From positions 14,606,200 to 14,670,199 of the forward strand of contig CM032807.1 in assembly GCA_019155185.1 (NCBI GenBank): 64,000 bases of DNA. Reading direction: 5' to 3'. This stretch comes from Beaufortia kweichowensis. Taxonomy: Eukaryota > Chordata > Actinopteri > Cypriniformes > Gastromyzontidae. The notes beneath the pieces are model-generated. The model had not been told where the DNA came from and did no database searches. It saw only the letters and a program-made list of their open reading frames with translations. Positions 27,751 through 38,778 of this stretch are shown here, one piece after another; the stretch's first letter is position 1; the number at the start of each line of letters is the position of its first letter. The translations under genes were made by a program, and so were the position numbers.

Positions 27751-29560
27751 ATGTATAGAGAAGAATGCGAATTAAAACCATTTTCATTAGTGGTCTCAGG
27801 CTTGCATATTTAAAGTTAAAATAAACAAAACAATATGACAGTAATTCATATTTAAACAGTTTATCTAGTACAACACTAAAATGTTAATTATGAAAATATC
27901 TACACTCTTAAGCAAGAAAAAGATGAAAGTACTACTCTGGTTAGCTTTCCAAAATGCTAAAAATAATAAATGTTTCCAGAAGAGTTTTTCCTCGTTTGCA
28001 TGCAATACCAACAACAGGCAATGCAAGGTAAATATTTAATAGCTCTGACCCAGAGTAAAAAAGAGGATCAAAGTGAAGCAGGGATGTTTGACTTTGAGGG
28101 AAGAGCGAGTCAAAGCCGTTACCCTTCACAATAGTGCTCAATTCCACACTCAGTTTGCATTTGCTTCTCTTTTCCACAGCGCCGGCCTGTGCATTTTAAG
28201 TCTTGGCCTTCAGTGCGAATCATGCCATTAAGAAAACACTGTTTTACGATGAAAAGGACTGATGAGGCATCATACATTGCATCAGCACCATAAAGTCGGT
28301 TTCGAAAACGCTCACAAACTTTGTTATACCCACAAGTCTGAAAAGATTTCCTTGAGAGAACATTATGTAGTAAATACAGTTTAAACAAACCTGACCTCAG
28401 TTACTGTATGTGTGCAACAATATGCAAATATATTATTATCAAACTCAAGGCCATCTACAGTATGATTTGATTGGCTGATGAATCTGATAAACTGAAATTC
28501 TCATTAACATTGAACATTCTGAATGCAGAATTACACTTTATTCATACAGTATATGTCAAGGAATATATTTGACACTAATATAATCTGTAAACAGACAGGA
28601 GTAAAGCAATCAAAATACTTATAGATATAAAAGAATAAAATAGTTTGAAAGGCTTTCTACATCCTGATGATTTTCTGGATACAAAAGGTCGGAGATCGAC
28701 ACTGAGTGACATTTCTGCACATTAACACATCGCTTGGATTTAATTATCAAGCAATAGAAATAACCAAGCAGTCCTTCATCTCGTTCTTAGTATCAGGGAA
28801 TTAGAGAACATCTCACTGAGAATACTTCTACCAGCTTCGTTTGGGATTGAGTTAATAAAGAGACCAGTATGAATATGTATTGACATTGTTGATGTGGTAA
28901 TGAGAATGTGCCTCGCAGCGCTTAGACTGTCTACTGAAATGAATAGGCAGAGGAACTGCGCAGGCAGTCTGGGGCTGAGGAATTGTGAGGGAAGGGGTTT
29001 ATGTAATTTATTACTAAATATTCAGGAAGTTTGTAGGTAAGCTATATTATCATATACAGATATATATTTATTAGTAGGTGTGATGTGACAGAATGTTGAT
29101 TCATCTATTGCAAAACAGGCCCCATGTAAAAATGTTTTGTGAAAATGTTTCATTGTTTTCCACAATGTTATTATAAACTTTTATGCTGTTATTCTTTCCA
29201 TAGACTAATTAGATACAGAAATGTTCTACATGCATCTGAAACAACAACAGTTTACTATATTTTCATTTATGAAGCTCCAAAAAAAAATCCTCTCCATAAA
29301 GAGACTTGCATGAGTTAAAATTTTTATTTATTATTTAGTTACTTCCCCAAATCCAAAAACTGGTTATTGCATGTTGAGTTACCAAACCAAACACATCTTT
29401 TTGTATTTTGGTGATATTGGAACCTAGATACTTTAGGGTACATTGGATAATACGTACAGTAACAGCCTAAATTTCAGCCTTCTCTTGTCTACTTTGGAGC
29501 TTGACAGCTTTGGTCACTATGAATATAATGGCAAGAGTTGTGCAAAACTTATGTTAAAAA

Positions 29561-29658
29561 AATCTCCCTGTGTGTTCCACAGAATAAAAATGACATCATA
29601 TGTGTTTGGAACATCATGGAGATGTGTATGATTTTCATATTTGGGGGTGGAATTCCTG
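29561..29658. mobile_element. Palindromic element, 3' half remnant
   Basis: TGTGTTCCACAGAATAAAAA, CATATGTGTTTGGAACATCA and TTTCATATTTGGGGGTGGAA correspond in order to the right half of the palindromic family. The left half is not recognisable. Confidence 0.5.
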
Positions 29659-30330
29659 TAAGTGAGTAATGCCGCCCTCTAATGTGCGCTTTTGTCTGCG
29701 CTACGTGATGCCTCTTCACCGAGACGCATTTATACTCATTATCTGCGATTTCGCGAGCTGCGTCTCCACTTTAAATATTCAGCCGTGTTCCCATTCCATT
29801 CACGCTGTGATATTAATGTTGGAATTAAGTTAGCAGGAGGGTCTTGACAGGGCCATCACTTTACCTAATGATGAGAGCCCTGCAGACTTCCAAACGCTAC
29901 AAATGTTCACTGCCACCCTCCAAATATCATGAAATCACTCTCGCGCTTCACGCCTGACTGGCGGAAGAGGCCCTCAGTGCTTTGGCCTCAACTCAAACGG
30001 GAGGACATCAATCTCATCCAATCGATTCATCTCCCGCATGATCGCGATGCAGTTTTGATGACCTCACACTAAATTTAACTCTTAGGTCATGTAGACGGCC
30101 TATGTAAATCTATACATGAGGATCGGTAATCCATTTGATACTTGATGCCCTGATCAGGGGTCGTGTGGTTGTTTGATGTAAGAAGCCACAAGTATTTTTA
30201 CTTGATTTTAAATCCCCTGGGCTTTAATAGCAATATTGAGGATGATGACTAAATATCTGCTTGGATTTGATGTTTTTTTCCAGAGATCTGGTATCAAATT
30301 TTATTTCAAAGCATTGATTATTCAGGAAGG

Positions 30331-30955
30331 CGGTAACACTTTACAGTAAGGTTCCATTTTTTAAGATTATGTAGCTATAAATAGTAATACTTTTACGGGA
30401 TTATTTAATTGCGATGTAAGAATGGCTATCAATTGTGTTATGATGTGATGCCTCTCTAATCCTAACTTTAGTGTTTTTAAATTATTATTATTAATAATAT
30501 TTTGTGTTTTTACTGTTAAAATGATTTTTATAATTTTTAAATATATTTTTTTCAGTGATCGATCTATTCAATTTCTTATTGATTTACATTTAGAACATTC
30601 ATTTAAATATTGAATGTTGTAAATTTTCTTTAACAAAATAACAAATAATGTTGAAAATTGTTTCAGAAATAAATCTGTTGTTTTATTTTTACATTTTGTT
30701 TAGTATATCATGATACATGATATTGTATTATAAGATGAGTGTATCATTACACTCCTATTGATTAATTTTAGCTTATTTTTATTTTAGCATTTACTATTTT
30801 TAATGAACGTAATATTTAAAATTGTAATAAATATTTGTATCTGTTATTGTTAGTTAATACACAAACCTACATGAACCATGAATAATTGTATCAGCATTAA
30901 CAAAAGAATAAAATTAAAAATATAGTGTTGGTTGATGTAAATAAAACCTTATTTT
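30331..30955. mobile_element. Degraded 'GGTAACACTTTACA' terminal-repeat element
   Basis: The left end is ggtaacactttacagtaagg ttccatttt. Towards the right are TACATGAACCATGAATAA, CATTAACAAA and AAATAAAACCTTATTTTTGT. This arrangement (GGTTCCAT... and an inverted AACCTTATT...) is that of a very common fish repeat. The middle is a degenerate AT-rich stretch. The right inverted repeat is poorly conserved. Confidence 0.55.
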
Positions 30956-31040
30956 TGTCACATTTTTTGCATTGTGACGCAAATTGAGTTTTTTTTTTTT
31001 TTGCACAAATTAATTTTGTGTTATTGGCATGTGTTAGTCA

Positions 31041-31170
31041 TATCCTGTAGCTCAGTGGGATTAGCAACACCAAGAACAGGGGTTCGATCCCAGAGATTAC
31101 ACATACACAAAATGTATAGTATAATGCGATGTACAGTAAATTCCTTTGGATAAAAGCTTCTGCCAAATCC
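31041..31170 (+). mobile_element. tRNA-derived SINE (V-SINE/DANA-like)
   Basis: It has an A-box-like tagctcagtggg at 31048-31059 and a B-box-like ggttcgatccc at 31081-31091, spaced as in tRNA-derived SINEs. The strongly diagnostic TTGGATAAAAGCTTCTGCCA sits at 31146-31165. That core is the conserved part of teleost V-SINEs such as zebrafish DANA. The B box would be recognised by RNA polymerase III factors. It is short and probably truncated at the 3' side. Confidence 0.75.
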
Positions 31171-31264
31171 AAAATGTAAAATGTGAATTCATGAAATGTG
31201 AATTCACTTGTATTATTTTCATATATTTTCTCTAGAACAGTAATATGCATTCCACATTACAATT

Positions 31265-31508
31265 TGTCACCCTGTCTGTGAAAACCAGGTTAAAAATCTA
31301 GTTCTGAGATAATGAGCATCAAAATTTGATTTCACCTATTAATTCCACTATGATTTCAATCTTTGACATGACCTTACTCAGAAAATATTAAAGATATCAA
31401 TGTTAAATTTGAACAGAATATTCTTTACATTATGTAAAATGATTTTATGTAGACAACAGAAAAATCACAAAAAAGGACTTTGGCTGGGTTTTCACAGACT
31501 GGGTCACA
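31265..31508. mobile_element. Family-B inverted-repeat element (MITE), complete
   Basis: It starts tgtcaccctgtctgtgaaaa and ends ggttttcacagactgggtca plus ca, an imperfect terminal inverted repeat of about 22 bp. The 244-bp interior (GATAATGAGCATCAAA, TTTGATTTCACCTATTAA, CAATCTTTGACATGACC) matches copies at 49856 and 50998. It has no coding potential and would need a transposase supplied elsewhere. Confidence 0.75.
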
Positions 31509-33156
31509 TTTGTCACTTTCTTCTCATTCTTGTAGAAATGTCTTTTAACAATCTGCTTGCATATTTGCATGTCTTGCAATGCATTCGAGATCTCCGTTCT
31601 GCATGTGACGTTTCGGTTGTAAATCCGAGATGACAAAACACTTGGAAAAGTGAAGCTGGCATCTGGGTCGTTACCTAGCTACAGTGTAAACAGATGGCAT
31701 TAGCACTCGTGTTGATGACGCAAATGACTGTGGTTTGTAGCCAAAAATTAAACGTGAAAACAGAACTCCAAAGGAGTGTCAAATTTAATTGGGGTTCGGA
31801 CCAAAAACAGCCTAACTTAGCCGAAACATTTGCTGCTGGACGGTGCGTAACTACTGTCGGTCTGCTGTTGTGTTTACACTGATGATGGTTGTTGCATGTA
31901 TTTCAGTCCCTTGCCAAGAGATCAAGGTAGCGCGCTGCTGTCTGCAGGCTGCCGCAGAGATAGAGGCTTTCTGGGAGAGATTTGATGCCTGCGGCTGACT
32001 TTGTGTCGGAGCCATTGATCGGAGGGACGGAATTGGATTGTGTAGCTTATTACTGATGTCAGCAAACATTACATGTGGGAGAGATAGAGCCCTTCTGCAT
32101 CAGCACAGGCCCCTGCTGCAACTTAAATTACTTTTATCACTCTTGGTTACCCCGGTACCACCCACGGCGGAGCAACGCCAGACATTATGCTCTCAGTCGC
32201 AGCGAAATTCAGCAATAACCTTGTAAATGCGTGTCGCCATCTGGGAAACTCTGCATCAGATAAAAGTGCAACGTTCAACAAACATCAATCTCGTCTGCTG
32301 TTTCATTTTGGTAAAAAAGCCGTATTTTGTCGGCCGTCTTGCGATATAGTGTTAATGCTGTTCAAAAGCTTAATTGACCATAATAACGTAAAATAATGGA
32401 TGGTCATTATTATCACGAGGAATTGTTTTATTATAATTTATCTTTACATTCCCATTCTCTGCAAAGACAATGAAGTGCTGTGGGCCAACGCGGTGTAATT
32501 GGAAATGTCAATCACACCAGGCTATGCAAGTAGGGAGTCCAAGCTGGACTATGTTGCCGGCGAGAGTAAGATGGATTCTTCAGAAAGGTCTCTGGTGAAA
32601 CTTTTTTACTCACTCCCATTTGTTATCATTTCAGCCCTCCTAAAGGAAACTGTCCGAACTTAGATATCTAATGATCAGATGGTGCTGCCCATCCAGCCAT
32701 TACTTCATCGGATCTCCGGCTGTGCTGTGCCCAGAGCAGCTGTAATCAGAGAGCTAAAACCAACTCGAGTTGCTGCGTCAGGGCCCTACAGTGCACTTGT
32801 GAAAGGAAAATTACTGTGCACGAATGTGAAAAATGATTTAGGTGCACCGGTGCAAGAGACGCCTGACACCCGATCAAAGCACACAAACTCCTAAAAAACT
32901 CTCTAATGGATCTCACACCACAATTGACACAATAAAATATTGTTTGTAAACATTTGCCTTGATACTCCTTGTGTTTTGTTCATTTGCTTTCTGTCAGGCT
33001 GTTTTTTTAAAGTAGATCATGTCCTGTCTGGACGTCCCAATGTGATATTACAGCGTAGCATAGGAATGTTAATTGAATCAGATGTTGTTTAGTACCTTCT
33101 CGTAGCTTCAAGACAAGTAACAGCCAAGTAATTTAAATATTATATATATAAATTAA

Positions 33157-33390
33157 TTATATAGCTGCAATCTGTAACTTTTTTGGTTAAAATAGACAAT
33201 AAAAATGTTATTAAGCAAAAAAATAGTGTTCAACAATCTTCTTATTTTATACAGATTTGCAATGGTAAGCTTATAATATTGATGATTTTACAGGAAATGT
33301 CAATCTGACGTCATTTGACTTCAACCCACATAAGGTACATCATACAGCAATTTTATGTTTTAAACAGAGATGGCAACATAGAGGCAAACG
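33157..33390 (+). repeat. Family-C dispersed repeat
   Basis: It begins TATAGCTGCAATCTGTAACT TTTTTGGTTAAAA and ends GCAATTTTATGTTTTAAACA with GAGATGGCAACATAGAGGC. Word order is shared with the copy at 5033. Class unknown and no coding potential. Confidence 0.5.
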
Positions 33391-34515
33391 TTTAAGATTG
33401 CTGCTTAAACAAAACTAACAATCAAGAGCTACATCTTCATTTTGTAAATGAAAGCTCACAGATTACAATAGCAATATTAACATTAATAAACATTATGTAT
33501 TAATGACCATTTTTTTATATTTGATTTTTCATAAATCTCTTTAGCTCTTTAATATAGCCCATCCAACCTTCCTGTTTTAATAGCGAACACATTATCACAT
33601 GAAAGAACTGTGTCTCTTTAGTAAAAATGTTAGTTTGGAGCCCTCTGAGCACTTCACAACTTTCTCTGACTCCAACAGAGAGCCCTAACACTGCATCTCA
33701 ATGTGAGTTTTTGGCCCACCCTTGTCAAATTAACATTCATTATACACCGCTCATTAAAAACATGACATGCACCTCTATTTCCATTGTTAATTGCAGGAGT
33801 TAAGCTCTCAGCAGCAGGTCTTAGGTGACGTTAAAAGTAGAACAAACGGGGAGTCTTGGGAAGCCCTCAGAGAACGCTGGGAAAGCGTGCGGTGGCAGAT
33901 TAATTTATCACACACTTCGGGACATAACATCTACGTGTTTATTTACCTTCCCTTTTGTTTGAGAAATGCCTTCCTCTGCGCCGTGCCTTGAGGACAAGTA
34001 ATTACACCTTCAAGAGTCCTGATGGGGATTAAAACAAATGACATGAGAAAAGAAATGTACTCCATCGAGTCTGACATCTCAAACCCTTTCGTGATGACCG
34101 TGTGAACTTCAAAATTGGGTTTCAGGGTAGGGCAGAAGACATCGAAACAAATTTTAAGTCATAGTTCTCTGAGGTAATGAAGGAAAGTCTCCATATGGGA
34201 TACATATGTGATAGGTGAAGAAGCATCTGTCGTTGTGTTTGCAGTGGGTCGGTGCGAAACGCATTAGTCATTGTTATGCTCCTGTCCCACATTTCTGTTG
34301 GCAGCTCTTTCTCATCAACAGGATTTAAAAAAATGCAGCAGCCTTGGCATCCAAATACATTTGCGTGTTCTGGTTGGCAGCATCTTCGAGGTTTCTAAAA
34401 GTGGATCACTTTAACATGGAAATGTTTCGTTGTTATTTAGGCTAGCACATTCGAGTTGAATCAGCCATTTGGTGTTTCTTCACTAACGAAATTGTTTCTG
34501 TTGTTTCTATTCCAG

Positions 34516-34687
34516 GAGGAAGGAAAGGTGGGCGTCACGTTTAACATCGGCACGGTGGACATCAGCGTCAAAGAGATGACTACAGACATCAACGATGGGA
34601 AATATCACGTGGTGCGCTTCACAAGGAACGGGGGGAACGCCACCTTACAGGTGGACAACTGGCCAATCAATGAGCACTTTCCATCAG
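34516..34687 (+). CDS. nrxn3: nrxn3 exon: central LNS6 domain up to splice site 4
   Basis: This 172-nt exon has 57 codons plus one base. The protein starts EEGKVGVTFNIGTVDIS, then NDGKYHVVRFTRNGGNATLQ and VDNWPINEHFPS. The order and wording match LNS6 immediately before splice site 4. The NAT tripeptide in GGNATLQ is an N-glycosylation sequon, at the position where neurexins are known to be glycosylated. The acceptor is ttctattccag and the donor is CAG followed by gtaacg. It ends in phase 1, so it can join either to the 90-nt SS4 exon at 44002 or directly to 45076 with Gly restored in both cases. The codons are intact and the divergence from mammalian neurexin-3 is conservative (for example Ile for Val in NWPINEH). 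Confidence 0.96.
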
Positions 34688-34761
34688 GTAACGTTTGTGG
34701 CTTTCTTGTGAGTTGTCAAAGTAAAAGTTCTTTTAAAACAAGTGAGTCATGGGCTTCATTT

Positions 34762-35185
34762 TTAAAGTAATAGTCACCTTTGTACTGTTCCAAATCTGTA
34801 TCCATTATCCATGGAGCATAAAAGATATGTGAAAAATCTGCTGGTTGCTCTTTCTCCTGTGTTTTAATGAGCTTTTAGCTTTAAAATCACACAAAAGAAC
34901 CACAAAAATACAAAAGAAGTCTTGCACATTCTAAATGAGGATAAATGAAACTTTTGAATACTTTCTTAAAACCAGTCTGAATAACTTTGTTACAAATCAA
35001 TACTTCTGTAGTGATTGTCCTTTTTTAGCTAATTGTCCCCTTTTTCCATTCTAGTGCATAATAAAGAGCAGCAAGTAGATTATTTGACATTTCTTCCTGT
35101 TTCTTGAAAGTAAAAAAGTCATACAAGTTTGGAACTGCATGAAGGTGATAAAATCATTTTCAGTTTTGGTGAGCTCTCCTTTCAA
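34762..35185. mobile_element. Old palindromic element, degraded
   Basis: The left end reads ttaaagtaatagtcaccttt with TGTTCCAAATCTGTA. The right end reads catacaagtttggaactgca and ttttggtgagctctcctttc. These are worn versions of the two ends of the 62431 element in the right order. The interior is longer and partly unrelated, suggesting a nested insertion or a different subfamily. Confidence 0.5.
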
Positions 35186-35992
35186 ACCCACTGGATATCA
35201 CCTGCTCTCAAAATAATCGAGGGTTGTAAAGCAAAGAACGACATAATTTTTCCACACGCTTTCTGCCCGTGTAATTTAAAATCTGCATGTTTCGATGCAT
35301 GCAAATTCTCAAAAATGGGAACAGGTGTTCATAATTACAACGTTGATCTCCTCCACGCTGTGGATAATGCAAAGAACAGTAAGAACCCAGCCATGAAGAA
35401 AGCCAACGCCACTTAGCTCTCCATCGACTTGGCTTGCGTTTCTTTCATAATTGTCCTCCGAAACGTCCATATGTGGCAGTAATCAAGCCCGGGCACCTGG
35501 TCCGCTCACAATGGCAGGCCGAGCCACTGCTTTTGTCCCCGCGATTAGCGCCGTGACATCTGGCCAGCTGCTTTTGAGAGGTTTTGAAAGGCAAAGGGAG
35601 GGCAGGCCGCGGGTTTCGGGCAGCTTCGTGGCAGCTACAGCAGCTGTGGGAGAACCAAACCCCAGACCTCTGTGTATCTGTGACTCCCAGACTCAGAAAG
35701 TCAGCGGTGACGGACGAATACAAATGAGTTCATCAAATGCAGCCGAGCTTCTGTGCAGGAGCCCGACGTGGAGAAATAGGGTGTGCGGAAATACTGTCCT
35801 CAAACGCTTCGGAAAAAACCCTTCCTCTCAAAAAGCCTTCACACTCAATTAATTTGGGTTCTGTGTCCCCCACTTTGATGTCTCTGTTGCTTCGGCACCC
35901 TCCACGGGATATCTCGGCCTGTACTTCTCGTCCAATTAGAAAACGGCTCTCGTCAGGGTTACTAGAGCTGTATTCAAAGGCAGGTCTTTTAA

Positions 35993-36011
35993 AAGAGAGA
36001 GAGAGAGAGAG
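35993..36011. repeat. Short GA repeat
   Basis: About nine GA units. Confidence 0.85.
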
Positions 36012-36435
36012 CTGTAAAATGACCAACATGCAAGCGTAGGGGACAGCTAGGAGTATTCAGATTAATGCTGCTATGACAAGTCCATTAAAATCACACTGAA
36101 TCTGTTATGGTCATTTCTGAAAGAGTCAAAGTTATCCTTACTGCCTAGTATAGGTCTCGAAGCTAAATATATCATCTACAAAAGCTGTTATCTAGCCAAA
36201 TTTTTATACATACAGTATATATTGAGAAATAAACCTGAACACAATGATGTCAGTGACTTGAGCAGCTTTTGTGAGAACTCTTGCATCATTCCACCTCCAA
36301 GATGTGACATAATGAAATAATGATGTAGTCAATGTGAAACATTCATTCAAGACACATTCCTTATGGCTTTATTTTTAAACAATGGGATATTTTTACACAG
36401 GACGTTTTTGAGGATGTGTACAGAATCATTTTTGG

Positions 36436-36453
36436 TTTGTGTGTGTGTGTGTG
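36436..36453. repeat. TG microsatellite
   Basis: About nine GT units. Confidence 0.85.
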
Positions 36454-36682
36454 CTCGGTGTTCATAGTGTGTCAACCGCAATAGAGAATATGAGCATGTG
36501 ATGGGATGAAGATAACACCCAGAACCACATTGATATTTGTTTTTGTGAGCAAGAATTAGCAAGAGGAGATTGTCAAATTAACTAGAATACACTCTTTAAA
36601 CAAATAGGTCAACATAGTTTTGAGAATGTTTTACAGAATCTAAGGGATTATTTTAATCTCTTATTATTCGGAGGATCTGTTT

Positions 36683-37055
36683 GGGCAGTTTCAGCATAAT
36701 GGATGTGACGTTTTTTAGTCAAAACTTGAACTATAAATTCTTGCAAAATGTATTTATTATCTATATATTGAACCATATTTTACTAAAGCCCTGTTGACAG
36801 AGTCCTGACATAAAAAATATTAGTCTATGCGCGAGTCATCTACTTAACAAAATGGAAATATACATGTGTTATGAATGTGACAAAGAAGAACACACGTTTC
36901 CGAGAGGCAACAAACATGTAGTATTTCTGTGAATTAAAATGCACAAACCAGAAGAATAACAAATGAAGAAGAAATGACTCTTCAAAGAACATAAAAGTGA
37001 TTTTATTTTAATTTTCATGCGTGAACCGTTATGGATGTTAACAATATACATCACA
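36683..37055 (+). mobile_element. Family-A element, 3'-truncated copy
   Basis: It begins gggcagtttcagcataatgg and carries ATGTGACG, AGTCAAAACTTGAACT, GCAAAATGTATTTATTA, ACTAAAGCCCTGTTGACAG, AATGGAAATATACATGTG and AATGAAGAAGAAATGACTC. It ends near GTTATGGATGTTAAC without the 3' inverted repeat. Confidence 0.6.
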
Positions 37056-37324
37056 ACTTGTAATATTTGTTTGTCATTTCTTTTGATCCGCCACTTTTAC
37101 TTTCCGTGGTGTCAGATGTGCTCACAAAGCTTCTCTACACGTCTGTAAAGATGAAAAAGATGCTTGTTATGTTGAAACAGTGAGTGAGTCATGACTTAAA
37201 TTTCTGTTTTTCACACAAAGCTGTGTAAAAGACTTGTAACAAATCACATGAACTACTTTTATGGTAATTTATATGCATTTTGGAGCTTGACAGTTACAAT
37301 CACCATCATCTCATTTCTCATCCT

Positions 37325-37420
37325 TGTGTTGAAAACACACAAAAACTAATACAGCTTTGGAGCGACCTTAGGGTGAGTAATAATGACAGACTTTTCCATT
37401 TGGACAAACTGTTTCTTTTA
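37325..37420. mobile_element. Palindromic element, 3' remnant
   Basis: TACAGCTTTGGAGCGACCTT followed by AGGGTGAGTAATAATGACAG and TTTCCATTTGGACAAACTGT has the same word order as the right end of the palindromic family. Confidence 0.45.
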
Positions 37421-38758
37421 TATTGCTCCTAAAAAGTACTATCACTTTATATTCTTTGTCTTATTTAAAATATGGGATCGTTTACGTGTTGTTTTTCACA
37501 ATTTAAATATATTTGTACACATACAAAGTACAGCATACAAAAAAGTTTGCCACACAAATATTTTCATTTTTCATCATAACAAAACACTATAAAGCTGATT
37601 TATTTTGCATCCGTTCAACATTTACCTATTACAATAAAGTAGACTTGTGTTTTTTTGTTCTTTTTTTAATTGTACACTTTAGAACAAACTATGTAAATGA
37701 TGTAATTCATATTTCTATAGACAACCACTGGGAAAACTGGGAACCATTAGCTTCCAGTATAGCATACAGTTCACCCATACATATTCTGATTAGCATACTG
37801 GAATGTTGCACACTGTGCAGATTATAGTATATACTGCCTATTATTTTTAATAATGATACATGAAGCAGAACGCAATGAATGTTTTACTACTTTGTCACAT
37901 GCTCTCACCATATTGTATGTTTAAATTAGCATTGTCAGTTATCATGCCAAGATTATTTGTCTCTTTCATTCAATTTTGTGTAAAAGTATCTGCACTTTAG
38001 ACAGATATGTTAAACTTGTAGTTATTGTTGCTTCCAGTCCATTTGTCACTGTCACAATGTAAGCGCAGAGTATAGGCGTGGCATACATTATTTTTTCCTG
38101 TGCATCCAGAAATTATATACAAACCGCTAAAGTGGGATAGTATGTCATTTGGAGCATACATACTGTATCCTTCCACGCTTGTTTATTTAATTTTGTCCTG
38201 GGCAGCGGACAACATTACTCTGATAGATCATCAGGATGTATCGTCAATCCATGATACATACTGGCCTCAATTGCACGCCACAGCTGTGAATCAAATGGTT
38301 GTTAAAAGGCCAATGAATTTGACTCTAATTTTCATTAAAGCTCTGCCTGTAATGACGTTTAGTCTTTTGTGCTGATCCTTGACTCTCTCTCCAGCCATTT
38401 TTCAATTGCAGATTTGGTAATTTCCTATTTTCTCATTACTTTACTCGGTCTCTCATGCGTTCCCGTACACACACTCAAACGCTGGTAATATGGAGGACGT
38501 TCAGTGGTTGTAATTTGACAATTATTGATTTCAGTTTCTCAGTTAAAAGCTGTGCCATCTCTTGAGTAATTACAGGCTAGGATTCAGACTCATCGACTGA
38601 ATAGCACTTGAAATGCTTCACGTCAGTGATTCTCTGTGTTCTTGCCTCGCTCAATAAACCGTTACCCTGTCCACGCAGCTGTGTTGCCATGGCGTGATGT
38701 GAGAACTTTCTGAGTATGCGTGATTCGTTAGCTTCAGATTCGTGTGATGGACTCTGGC

Positions 38759-38778
38759 TGGTGTGTGTGTGTGTGTGT
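38759..38778. repeat. TG microsatellite
   Basis: About nine GT units. Confidence 0.85.

Larger units (their letters stand above)
12744..34515 (+). other. nrxn3: 21.8-kb intron of nrxn3
   Basis: No exon is recognised. Contents supported by sequence: degenerate CCAGC/AAGACCAGC-type repeat at about 13140-13350; inverted-repeat element remnants at 16494-16611 and 16646-16697; a second copy of the CTGATTGGCCAGTC repeat at 19552-19660; a family-A element with internal minisatellite at 22093-22728; palindromic-element pieces at 20846-20890, 25197-25250 and 29561-29658; a Tc1-like transposase scrap at 27290-27420; a family-A copy at 27439-27750; a TTACAGTAAGGTTCCAT-type element at 30331-30955; a SINE at 31041-31170; a family-B element at 31265-31508; and a family-C element at 33157-33390. 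The remaining sequence looks like ordinary intron. Slightly GC-richer repeat-free patches occur at about 24290-24620 and 32000-32330. Confidence 0.75.

Noticed and set aside
35451..35852. 133-codon plus-strand open frame
   Set aside because: Overlaps similar frames on both strands in GC-richer sequence. No family resemblance seen.
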